Shown: positions 1 to 5,733, counted from the stretch's first letter. The stretch is DNA of 7,434 nt from UBA1723 sp045642085 (GCA_045642085.1 JAZUIF010000018.1:1-7434), one strand, 5' to 3'. The notes: generated by a model not told the origin, from the sequence alone. Numbers and translations: made by a program.

Positions 1-780
1 AAGAGTCTTAGGCAAGACATCCATCATAAAGATCTTCTGACCTGTCTTAAGCATAGCTTCTGCCTGCTCATCACTACCGACATAGACTCCCAACATCATT
101 TTTGTGAGTTCATCAAAATAAGATTGTTTCCTCTCCAAATACTGTGAGTATGCTTTCTGCTGAGCAGGCGTGATTTCATCATCCACACCACCTTCAAGTT
201 CAATCTCAAGATTCTCTGGTTTGCCAAAGAATTTGTTTACTTCAAGGCCCTTCCAAGCGTTCTTTCCGTCGTGGACAAGCAGACCGACAGTCGGATCATT
301 AAGTTTGTGGAGATTCTTTAGTTGTGTTCTCGAAATCACACGAGGCTCAGATTCAGACAATAGTACAGCTATGCCGTTATCCACATCCCAGCAGCATCCG
401 AATGCGTATCCAAAACTACCGTCTCTACAAATGAAAAGATACCATAATGGAGCCATTTCCAATACTTCTTTCTCAGTAACAACATCTTTATGGTCATTCT
501 CTTGTAAATCAGAAATAGTTCGAGCTATATACTCATAATTCCATTTGTAATAGGACAAAAGCAGATCTGTCACACAACTTTTATACTTCTCTTCGTTCTG
601 AAGATAAAACTTAAAGGACTCTCTTTGGACATCAAGAATTCCTTCTTTATTATCGTCTTGGACTGTAAGAATTAAATTACCGTCTGAATTAAGAAATGGA
701 ACATCTAAACGTCTTCCCCACATATTACTTTTGATGTATTTTAATTCGCCTAAAACATCATCTTTTATAATGTCTTCCAT
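1..780 (-). CDS. Partial protein with a duplicated domain (DUF6985-like, tentative)
   Basis: Reading left from the ATG at 778-780, the frame stays open for 260 codons to the window edge, so the C-terminus is missing. There is no signal peptide or membrane segment, so a cytoplasmic protein is expected. Two similar units are visible at about residues 21-78 and 176-233, offset by 155 residues. Each has a leading Trp (W21, W176), an Asn-Leu strand (N35-L36, N190-L191), an acidic turn, then a helix with Gln, Tyr-Leu and Tyr at matching places (Q52/Q207, Y59-L60/Y214-L215, Y66/Y221, Y78/Y233). Between them lies a different segment around residues 105-165 with paired Cys129-Cys130. The units recall DUF6985-type proteins; that name is from memory and tentative, and the function is unknown. 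A strong promoter lies about 220 bases upstream, leaving a long leader. The start is preceded by an A-rich stretch and no Shine-Dalgarno site, as usual in this phylum. Confidence 0.8.
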   Translation of the reverse strand, partial: MEDIIKDDVLGELKYIKSNMWGRRLDVPFLNSDGNLILTVQDDNKEGILDVQRESFKFYLQNEEKYKSCVTDLLLSYYKWNYEYIARTISDLQENDHKDVVTEKEVLEMAPLWYLFICRDGSFGYAFGCCWDVDNGIAVLLSESEPRVISRTQLKNLHKLNDPTVGLLVHDGKNAWKGLEVNKFFGKPENLEIELEGGVDDEITPAQQKAYSQYLERKQSYFDELTKMMLGVYVGSDEQAEAMLKTGQKIFMMDVLPKTL

Positions 781-841
781 AGTTGTTTGTTTTATCTATT
801 AATAATAAGTTATTTAATGTAATTCGTAATGGCAAAACCAA

Positions 842-946
842 TCAGTTGTGGAAATCCAAACGGTTTTCTATGTTAATGTTTTCCACCGTTAGGGTGTTTT
901 CCAAACACAACATGTTGTGGTGTTTTCCAAGCGATTGAATTTTCAT
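842..946 (-). CDS. Possible 34-codon upstream open frame in the leader
   Basis: An ATG at 944-946 opens a 34-codon frame ending with TGA at 842-844, 61 bases before the start of the left-edge gene. The peptide is polar and has three in-frame Glu-Asn pairs (residues 16-17, 22-23, 27-28) that come from repeats of GAAAAC in the DNA. It has no signal peptide and matches no family I know. It lies wholly inside the predicted transcript leader, so it could be a leader peptide, or just an open frame produced by the repeats. The coding call is weak. Confidence 0.25.
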   Translation of the reverse strand: MKIQSLGKHHNMLCLENTLTVENINIENRLDFHN

Positions 947-964
947 ATTAATCGCTGTTTTCTG
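862..964. repeat. TGTTTTCC direct repeats around a 14-base palindrome
   Basis: Exact copies of TGTTTTCCA lie at 877-885, 895-903 and 921-929, with degenerate copies at 862-870 (GGTTTTCTA) and 956-964 (TGTTTTCTG). Between the second and third exact copies is a perfect palindrome, CACAACATGTTGTG, at 906-919. An inverted pair AGCGATT (930-936) and AATCGCT (950-956) follows. The block is within the leader of the left-edge gene. It may be a regulatory or RNA-structure element, or a dispersed intergenic repeat. Confidence 0.6.
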
Positions 965-1006
965 TTTTAATTCTTAATCATTATCTTGTTTCATTGATTT
1001 CAAACG

Positions 1007-1037
1007 CAAAGATATAATAGAATTATAAATCACCAAA
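1007..1037 (-). promoter_or_regulatory. Bacteroidetes-type promoter of the left-edge gene
   Basis: On the minus strand TTTG (1037-1034) is followed by a 19-base spacer and TATCTTTG (1014-1007). This is a perfect match to the -33 TTTG and -7 TAnnTTTG elements known for the primary sigma factor of Bacteroidetes. Transcription should begin near 1000, giving a leader of about 220 bases before the ATG at 780, unusually long for this phylum. Confidence 0.75.
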
Positions 1038-1066
1038 ATATTTTATGTTAAAATTACATAAAATAT
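1038..1066. terminator. AT-rich hairpin, possible weak terminator
   Basis: ATATTTTATGT at 1038-1048 pairs perfectly with ACATAAAATAT at 1056-1066, giving 11 base pairs with a 7-base loop. It lies 43 bases past the glycosyltransferase stop and directly abuts the -33 element of the next promoter. Minus-strand RNA would have only three U residues right after the stem, and the stem is almost all A-U. It may therefore be a weak terminator or simply an AT-rich upstream structure. Confidence 0.35.
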
Positions 1067-1109
1067 ATCTAACTTTAATAATCACAAATTGTCGGAACAT
1101 GTTCAGAAT

Positions 1110-1967
1110 TTATCCAATATCTGCTTTGCAAAACAGGTATGATAATCTGTATATATTATAAATTGTCAACGATGGTTCGTCGCTCAAAAGATTCTTCTCC
1201 ATCAACCGTCTGCAATGGCGGAATGGGAAACGCATAAGCCAACCTATAGGTAACGAACGAAGATTCTCATACAACTGTAGCAATCGTGATGTGGGTAGAA
1301 GCAAGTTGCGATGCTCCACAAGATTATCTATCGCCACACGTGTTTTATTCAAAAACTGTTCGCTCGTGTCGCCATTATCGTGATAAACGGGATTATCAAT
1401 CTTCAGAATCTTATAACCTGCTGATTGCAAGTCGGCTCCAAATTGTGTGTCTTCATGACCGTATTTGGAGAAAGACTCGTTGAAACGGACTTTTTTGAAA
1501 ACGGAAGCAGGCAAAAAGAAATTTAGTGAAATAAATTGAGTTTGTTTCGACTCATACCTCATTCCATAACGATAACGGAGTGGAGACATTTTGACTGGCC
1601 CTCCCAAACGGAATGTCATACCTCCGCAAAGCACACCGTCGTCGACTTTATTATCAATATATTTCTTTAGGAAATCTATGTCGACAGGATAAACGTCGGC
1701 ATCAAGGAAAAGCAGGTAGTCGCCCTTTGCCACGTCGGCAAGATGATTTCTATTTTTAGCGATTCCGATATTCTTTTCCAATTCCACCACCCTACAATAA
1801 GCGATGTCATTAATAATTCTATTCTTCTCAATAATTTCAGAATCAGAAGAGGCATCATCCATCACAATAACCTCAGCGTCAATCGCATTCTCACAAATCT
1901 GTCGGGAAAGAGATGAGCATAGATTGACACACTCGCAATTATGAGTAGGAATTAGAATTGAAATCAT
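1110..1967 (-). CDS. Family 2 glycosyltransferase
   Basis: A 285-residue GT-A fold glycosyltransferase of family GT2, likely cytoplasmic or loosely membrane-associated, transferring a sugar from a nucleotide sugar during surface polysaccharide or glycan synthesis. It starts with the usual nucleotide-binding strand (ISILIPTHN, residues 2-10). The DDASSD acidic motif is at 37-42, a KNIGIAKNRN segment at 65-74, and the metal-binding DAD at 89-91 follows a hydrophobic strand. The GHED motif at 170-173 places the likely acceptor-side base at Glu172-Asp173. No transmembrane helix is seen, and the length suits a single-domain GT2 enzyme. Donor and acceptor cannot be read from the sequence. The gene stands alone: a strong terminator ends the transcript coming from upstream 38 bases before its ATG, and the next gene has its own promoter. 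No partner glycan genes are in the window. Confidence 0.9.
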   Translation of the reverse strand: MISILIPTHNCECVNLCSSLSRQICENAIDAEVIVMDDASSDSEIIEKNRIINDIAYCRVVELEKNIGIAKNRNHLADVAKGDYLLFLDADVYPVDIDFLKKYIDNKVDDGVLCGGMTFRLGGPVKMSPLRYRYGMRYESKQTQFISLNFFLPASVFKKVRFNESFSKYGHEDTQFGADLQSAGYKILKIDNPVYHDNGDTSEQFLNKTRVAIDNLVEHRNLLLPTSRLLQLYENLRSLPIGWLMRFPFRHCRRLMEKNLLSDEPSLTIYNIYRLSYLFCKADIG

Positions 1968-2005
1968 TAAACTAAATGCTAATTTATTTGCTGATGCTAA
2001 ATTAC

Positions 2006-2035
2006 AAAAAAAAGAGACGTCGCATGCAACGTCTC
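2006..2035 (-). terminator. Intrinsic terminator after the small paralogue pair
   Basis: GAGACGT (2014-2020) and ACGTCTC (2029-2035) form a perfect 7-base-pair stem. One G-U and one G-C pair can extend it inward around a CATG loop. Eight A residues at 2006-2013 give eight U residues straight after the stem in minus-strand RNA. It begins 24 bases past the stop of the 113-residue gene and is the clearest terminator in the window. Confidence 0.88.
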
Positions 2036-2059
2036 CAATAAATTCTAAAGAATTAAATC

Positions 2060-2401
2060 TTAAGCCTTATTGCTACTCAAAGTCTTGATAAGGTTGACAG
2101 CCTGAGTAAGTTTATTAGCCATATCAGTTGTACCTGCCTTTTCAGAAGAAGTAAGCTTCGAGATAACATCTCCAATACAAGAACACTGGCTAAGATTGAT
2201 AGCCGAAGCAATCTGAGAAGCAAAAGAGCTAGCTTCTGTGTTAGCACCCTTAGAAGATGAAGCTAACTTGCTCTTCAACAAGTAAGTAGCAAAAATTGTA
2301 GCGATGCTCTTAGCGTCTACTTTGCCGTTAAGAAGCTTTACTGCAGCTGCAATATTATCTTTATTGCTGACCGCTGTTTTTAATAAATCAAAAAGTCCCA
2401 T
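2060..2401 (-). CDS. Small helical protein, paralogue A
   Basis: A 113-residue protein of a family I do not recognise. It is probably all-helical, with likely helices near residues 15-24, 31-49, 53-70, 75-87 and 92-108. It is rich in Ala, Ser, Leu and Lys and has no signal peptide or membrane segment. The N-terminus (MGLFDLLKTAV) could form an amphipathic helix able to touch a membrane. Aligned without gaps to its neighbour (2505-2834), 47 of 109 positions are identical (43%). The conserved core includes TYLL at 39-42, SKLA at 44-47, Asn69-Leu70, Cys73-Ser74, Asp78-Val79, SKL at 81-83 and NLI at 103-105. It has an extra Cys75. Its own promoter and terminator suggest it is well expressed. The opening residues recall YidB/DUF937 proteins, but the rest does not match convincingly. 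Confidence 0.85.
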   Translation of the reverse strand: MGLFDLLKTAVSNKDNIAAAVKLLNGKVDAKSIATIFATYLLKSKLASSSKGANTEASSFASQIASAINLSQCSCIGDVISKLTSSEKAGTTDMANKLTQAVNLIKTLSSNKA

Positions 2402-2426
2402 GTTAGCATTTTTTTATAGTCTATAA

Positions 2427-2457
2427 CAAAGTAAATACTTTTAGGACAATTATCAAA
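2427..2457 (-). promoter_or_regulatory. Bacteroidetes-type promoter of paralogue A
   Basis: On the minus strand TTTG (2457-2454), a 19-base spacer and TTACTTTG (2434-2427) match TTTG/TAnnTTTG with one mismatch in the -7 element. The predicted start of transcription, near 2420, gives a leader of only about 20 bases before the ATG at 2401. Confidence 0.6.
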
Positions 2458-2504
2458 ATTAAACTGGATAATAATAAGGGATAATGAATAAACAAAAAAG
2501 ATAC

Positions 2505-2834
2505 TTAACCAATTGATCTAATAAGATTAATTGCTTTGTTAAGTTGATATGCCAAATCAGAAGATGACTCTTGACCTGATGCTTTAAGTTTAGATACCAC
2601 ATCATTGTAATCAGAGCAATCCAATAGATTCACTACAGTATTAACCTGTTTAGCAAATGAATCAGCCTGACTATTTGCATCTGTGTAATTTGCTGCTAAT
2701 TTACTAGCTAACAAATAGGTAGAAAAAACAGAAGTTAGATTCTTTTCATTCACATTTCCGTCAAGAAGTTTTAATGCCTTTGCAATAATATCTCCTTTTC
2801 CAAATAGCGAGTTGAATAAATTTAGCAATCCCAT
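2505..2834 (-). CDS. Small helical protein, paralogue B
   Basis: A 109-residue protein, the tandem paralogue of the 113-residue protein encoded 103 bases downstream. The two align end to end without a gap at 43% identity, so they arose by duplication and then diverged. It shares Asp15, the KLL at 22-24, Gly26, TYLL at 39-42, SKLA at 44-47, Cys73-Ser74 and SKL at 81-83. It has a single Cys, while its partner has two. The N-terminus MGLLNLFNSLFGKGD is more hydrophobic than in the partner and could be an amphipathic helix. There is no signal peptide, so it is cytoplasmic unless exported by an unrecognised route. No terminator was found between the two genes, so some read-through into the second copy is possible. 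Function unknown. Confidence 0.85.
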   Translation of the reverse strand: MGLLNLFNSLFGKGDIIAKALKLLDGNVNEKNLTSVFSTYLLASKLAANYTDANSQADSFAKQVNTVVNLLDCSDYNDVVSKLKASGQESSSDLAYQLNKAINLIRSIG

Positions 2835-2858
2835 ATTCTTTAATGTTTGTTTGAGTTA

Positions 2859-2890
2859 CAAAATTAGAGATAACACAAACAAAACACAAA
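2859..2890 (-). promoter_or_regulatory. Bacteroidetes-type promoter of paralogue B
   Basis: On the minus strand TTTG (2890-2887), a 20-base spacer and TAATTTTG (2866-2859) match both consensus elements exactly. The expected leader is about 18 bases before the ATG at 2834, much like that of paralogue A. Confidence 0.68.
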
Positions 2891-2943
2891 GAAATATAGT
2901 TAAATAATATTAATTTCAAACAAATCATTGTATACTACAACAA

Positions 2944-3492
2944 CTACTCAACCATCTCTCTTTCAAGCTTTTTTGTCTTCTGGTTGATTATTGTCATATA
3001 ATGAATTATCTGATTTAACAACTCCATCTCTTTCATATTAGGAGTACGATCGATAGAGAAATCAGTAATATCACCGAATCGAGTCAAGCCACAACGACAT
3101 TTGACGTCTGATACAGCTAATAGATATTTCAATGGTAAGATTTCCTGGAATGTCAGATCAATCAAAATATCAGCTTCAAAACTCTTGAATCGAGAAACCA
3201 CATGATCCTTTGGTTTCATCAAAAGATTCCATTCATTTGGCGACATCATAGCAACGTTGATAGTCTCCTTCTTAAACTCATCTTTCTCGACAACAGTCCA
3301 TGCCATCACCTGCTTTCCATCAAGCATCGAGAAAATTTGTTTAAGTTGTTCCGGCTTCAATGTTGTTCTGTCGTAAAGAATGACAACACTTTTAACATCG
3401 TGCCAGTTCAAAAACTGCTTATTGCGTTTTTTGTCCTTCCACAACTTACCAATTTCCCAGTCGATATATTTCTTTTTCCACTCTTCAAACAT
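2944..3492 (-). CDS. DUF6913-like protein
   Basis: A 182-residue cytoplasmic protein that resembles the Bacteroidetes family DUF6913, whose function is not known. The N-terminus (residues 1-30) is rich in Lys, Trp and charged residues and probably helical. A hydrophobic strand at 33-40 follows (VKSVVILY). The best conserved-looking part is at about 105-148: an ADILIDLT strand, then LPLKYLLAVSDVKCRCGL with Cys132 and Cys134, ending at a F-S-I-D strand (145-148). The C-terminal 30 residues form a charged helix. There is no signal peptide or membrane segment. It lies 84 bases after the coiled-coil gene and may be its last operon partner, although a palindrome separates them. The family call is from memory of the pattern. 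Confidence 0.8.
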   Translation of the reverse strand: MFEEWKKKYIDWEIGKLWKDKKRNKQFLNWHDVKSVVILYDRTTLKPEQLKQIFSMLDGKQVMAWTVVEKDEFKKETINVAMMSPNEWNLLMKPKDHVVSRFKSFEADILIDLTFQEILPLKYLLAVSDVKCRCGLTRFGDITDFSIDRTPNMKEMELLNQIIHYMTIINQKTKKLEREMVE

Positions 3493-3531
3493 TGTCTTTC
3501 AATTTTTAAGCATCGAACTATATACTTATAA

Positions 3532-3547
3532 TATCGGATTTCCGATA
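3532..3547. repeat. 16-base inverted repeat between genes
   Basis: TATCGGA (3532-3538) and TCCGATA (3541-3547) are perfect inverted copies separated by TT. The site lies 39 bases before the DUF6913-like start. No U-run follows on the minus strand, so it is a poor terminator; a dimeric regulator site or a processing hairpin fits better. This is inferred from symmetry alone. Confidence 0.4.
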
Positions 3548-3576
3548 CAAAAGCAGTTCAAAATAGGCTCTATCTG

Positions 3577-4932
3577 TTACTTATTCTCATCAGAAGAAGA
3601 GTTTGTATCCGACTTAGAATCATTTGAATTTTGAGAATCATCAGCATTCGACTCCGATGGAGTAGCTTTAGAAGCTGCTTCTGCTTCTTCTTTCAATCGT
3701 TGTTCCTCAAATTCTTTTTCAATTCTTTCGGCTTCAGCTTTAGCCTTTTCTTCTTCCTCTCTAGCTATTCTTTCTGCTTCAGCCTTAGCTTTTTCTTCAG
3801 CAATACGCTGACGTTCCTCCTCTATATTTGTATAGAAGAAATTGATTTCAGTCTTCTCCCCTGAAGAAAGAGTAATTGTGACCTTAGCAATATTTCCGAT
3901 ACCGTTGTATTCATATTCAATCAACTTATCTTGCTTAACTACCTTAGCGATTTTAAGATCACCAGTATAGTCGTAAGTCTCCTGGAAACTTTCATTCAGA
4001 CCTTCATATGAGATATGGCTCAACATATTTTTAGAACCACCTTTCATATTAGCGAATGGTTTGAAAGTCAGCAAATAAGACGATATCAATTCTCGGTTAC
4101 CACCGTTTATCTCATAAATCTTCTTCTCCTGAAGTTTATTTACACGAATAAGTGTTTGGCCTTTTTTACTATCAACAGAGTAAATATCCCATAACTTTTC
4201 AGAGAGTTTTTCATCTTTGACCAAGAATATTGGATTTACTACAGATGCCTCATAATCAGAACATTCATATAAAGACTCTGTTGTGCCTCTTCCAGTTTTC
4301 CACTTAATTGAGTTAAGTTTTTTCTGAGGAGTCCAAGTAAACGTAGCTGTCTCTTTACCTCTAGATCCAGTTTGAGTTGCGACACTTACTAATCCGTTCT
4401 TATAAGACCATGTTAATGTCTCATTTCCGAAACGAGTAGTAGCGACTTGCGATAAAGGTCCGTAAGGTCCGATTTTATATACTACTTTACCAACTTCATT
4501 AAAAGTGATTATACGTTCAGTCTCTTCACCTTTTGTATATTTCAATTCAATCTCTGAGACTAGCTTACCAGATGCATCATAAATCTGTTGACCAGTAAGC
4601 ACACTCATTGAATCGCTTATAAACAATATTCTCTCGACTTTGTCTCCTGTTGTAATCAAAACACTATCCAATCTATCTACATCTGTCACAGACAAGAAAC
4701 TTGTAGGATGTGATTTATATGGAGGCACACATATCTCTTTCTGCATAAAAGCTTTCTGGAAAAATCCAAGAGAAGACAATGGCACCTCATTGGGACTAGC
4801 GATTGGAGTAGATGAAAACATCACATCTGTTTCATTTACTCTAGCCATTTTATTCATCGGATATTGATATTCTTGCGCCATTGCTGCAAGCGATGAAATC
4901 GAGAAAAATATGTTTAATAATATACGTTTCAT
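3577..4932 (-). CDS. Exported protein with YD-like repeats, coiled coil and acidic tail
   Basis: About 451 residues; I do not recognise the family. The start chosen is the ATG at 4930-4932, which puts a classic signal peptide (KR, hydrophobic core, AMA before Gln20) at the very N-terminus. The in-frame ATG at 4936-4938 adds two residues, and a TTG at 4954-4956 is less likely. There is no lipobox Cys, so a periplasmic or secreted protein is expected. Residues 100-369 are strand-rich, with YD/RHS-like elements such as the one beginning at Tyr118-Asp119 and another near Tyr320-Asp321. Residues 370-421 are a strongly charged Glu/Ala/Lys/Arg coiled coil with two copies of EEKAKAEAERI (379-389, 394-404). 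Residues 422-451 are a disordered tail rich in Ser, Asn and Asp. It lies 81 bases after the E1-like gene, with no clear promoter in between, so co-transcription is plausible. Confidence 0.82.
   Translation of the reverse strand: MKRILLNIFFSISSLAAMAQEYQYPMNKMARVNETDVMFSSTPIASPNEVPLSSLGFFQKAFMQKEICVPPYKSHPTSFLSVTDVDRLDSVLITTGDKVERILFISDSMSVLTGQQIYDASGKLVSEIELKYTKGEETERIITFNEVGKVVYKIGPYGPLSQVATTRFGNETLTWSYKNGLVSVATQTGSRGKETATFTWTPQKKLNSIKWKTGRGTTESLYECSDYEASVVNPIFLVKDEKLSEKLWDIYSVDSKKGQTLIRVNKLQEKKIYEINGGNRELISSYLLTFKPFANMKGGSKNMLSHISYEGLNESFQETYDYTGDLKIAKVVKQDKLIEYEYNGIGNIAKVTITLSSGEKTEINFFYTNIEEERQRIAEEKAKAEAERIAREEEEKAKAEAERIEKEFEEQRLKEEAEAASKATPSESNADDSQNSNDSKSDTNSSSDENK
3721..3798 (-). repeat. 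Imperfect 33-base direct repeat in the coiled coil
   Basis: Two 33-base copies, at 3721-3753 and 3766-3798, are 45 bases apart and identical at 29 of 33 positions. Both encode EEKAKAEAERI. The 15-residue period keeps the helix phase roughly intact, so copies could be gained or lost by slippage without a frameshift. Confidence 0.75.
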
Positions 4933-5013
4933 TATCATATTCAGTTTAAGACGCAATTTACAAAAAATAGTGCAATAATGTGTATTAATAAAGTACTTTT
5001 TATAATCGAAATG

Positions 5014-5730
5014 TTAAATATCTCTACAATGACATTTACCGGAAACCTTAATGTTTAATTTCATAAAGGACATCGATTTCACGTCAAGTGTTAACAATGA
5101 ATTAGTTAATAATTTACCAATACCTGTAAAATATTTAATCACTTCTGTAGCTTGAATAGAACCGATTATTCCGACAGATGATCCAATAACGCCACGTTTC
5201 ACTGATGGTTCATCATTCTGCTCAAATATACATCTGTAGCATGCTGTCGACGGCAAATGCGTAAAGACTCGGCCACTAAACTCTGTGATTGAACCATGAC
5301 AGAATGGTTTCTTCAGTTTAACACAAACGTCGTTGATCAAAAATTTAGTTTTATTATTGTCGGCACAGTCGACTATAAAATCATAATCTTCTACAAGAGC
5401 TTCCGCATTATCTTCCTCGAAAAAGAAATTATATGTCACAATTTCAGTCTCTGAATTTAGTTCAAAAAGCCTATTCTTTGCCGAAATAACCTTATCTACA
5501 CCCACAGAAGATTCAGAATGGATAATCTGTCTTTGAAGATTAGTCACATCAACAACATCTGCATCAATCAAACCTAATTTACCAATTCCCGAAGATGCAA
5601 GATACATAGCCACAGGAGAACCTAAACCTCCTACCCCAACAATCAAAACTTTCGCTTGAGCTAATTTTGATTGCTCTTCATATCCAAAACCCTCTAAGAG
5701 AAAATGACGCTCGTAACGATTCTCTTCCAT
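5014..5730 (-). CDS. E1-like adenylyltransferase (HesA/MoeB/ThiF family)
   Basis: A 238-residue cytoplasmic enzyme of the E1-like family, which uses ATP to adenylate the C-terminal glycine of a ubiquitin-like sulfur carrier such as ThiS or MoaD. Arg8, the GVGGLG loop at 32-37, Asp56, the NLQRQ motif at 64-68 (Arg67), Lys80 and the DCADN motif at 121-125 (Asp124) match the ATP-binding and catalytic residues of MoeB. Two zinc-ligand pairs are suggested: CYRC at 164-167 and CHC at 233-235. The latter is CxC where MoeB and ThiF have CxxC. The Cys usually found after a Pro/Ser or similar run before the GV(I/L/M)G motif (Cys184 in E. coli ThiF) is Val177 here. Its ATG follows the stop of the beta-barrel gene by 3 bases, indicating translational coupling. 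No thiamine, molybdopterin or carrier-protein gene is in the window, so the substrate is unknown and no gene symbol is given. Confidence 0.9.
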   Translation of the reverse strand: MEENRYERHFLLEGFGYEEQSKLAQAKVLIVGVGGLGSPVAMYLASSGIGKLGLIDADVVDVTNLQRQIIHSESSVGVDKVISAKNRLFELNSETEIVTYNFFFEEDNAEALVEDYDFIVDCADNNKTKFLINDVCVKLKKPFCHGSITEFSGRVFTHLPSTACYRCIFEQNDEPSVKRGVIGSSVGIIGSIQATEVIKYFTGIGKLLTNSLLTLDVKSMSFMKLNIKVSGKCHCRDI

Positions 5731-5733
5731 AGG

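Larger units (their letters stand above)
781..1109. other. Gene-free stretch: leader, promoter and hairpin
   Basis: These 329 bases separate the glycosyltransferase gene from the left-edge gene. From right to left they hold a 10-base palindrome GAACATGTTC (1095-1104) just after the glycosyltransferase stop, an 11-base-pair AT-rich hairpin (1038-1066), a promoter (1007-1037), and a leader with repeats, a palindrome and a small open frame. No tRNA or known riboswitch was recognised. Confidence 0.7.

Noticed and set aside
170..538. Plus-strand open frame of 122 codons
   Set aside because: It is antisense to the left-edge gene, which is open over its full 260 codons with a duplicated domain and a good promoter. 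The plus frame has a Ser-rich, low-complexity product.
862..964. CRISPR array
   Set aside because: The repeated unit is only 8-9 bases, the spacing is irregular and there are no cas genes.
1286..1483. Plus-strand open frame inside the glycosyltransferase gene
   Set aside because: It is antisense to clear GT2 sequence, with no family features or promoter.
1676..1858. Second minus-strand frame inside the glycosyltransferase gene
   Set aside because: It overlaps the DAD-motif region in another frame and is a shadow of the conserved coding frame.
2936..2990. Terminator after the DUF6913-like gene
   Set aside because: Only a 5-base-pair hairpin (TTGTA-GTA-TACAA) without a U-run is present near the stop, too weak to call.
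3202..3864. Three overlapping plus-strand frames rich in Phe and Ser
   Set aside because: They are complements of the Lys/Glu-rich DUF6913-like and coiled-coil genes; the Phe/Ser composition follows directly from that.
4640..4867. Plus-strand open frame of 75 codons
   Set aside because: It is antisense to the N-terminal part of the exported coiled-coil protein, with no independent support.
4933..4956. TTG start eight codons upstream for the coiled-coil protein
   Set aside because: It would put extra residues before a textbook signal peptide; ATG codons at 4938 and 4932 are available and fit better.
4961..4990. Promoter before the coiled-coil gene
   Set aside because: TATTTTTTG has one base too many between TA and TTTG, and no TTTG lies at the right distance upstream.
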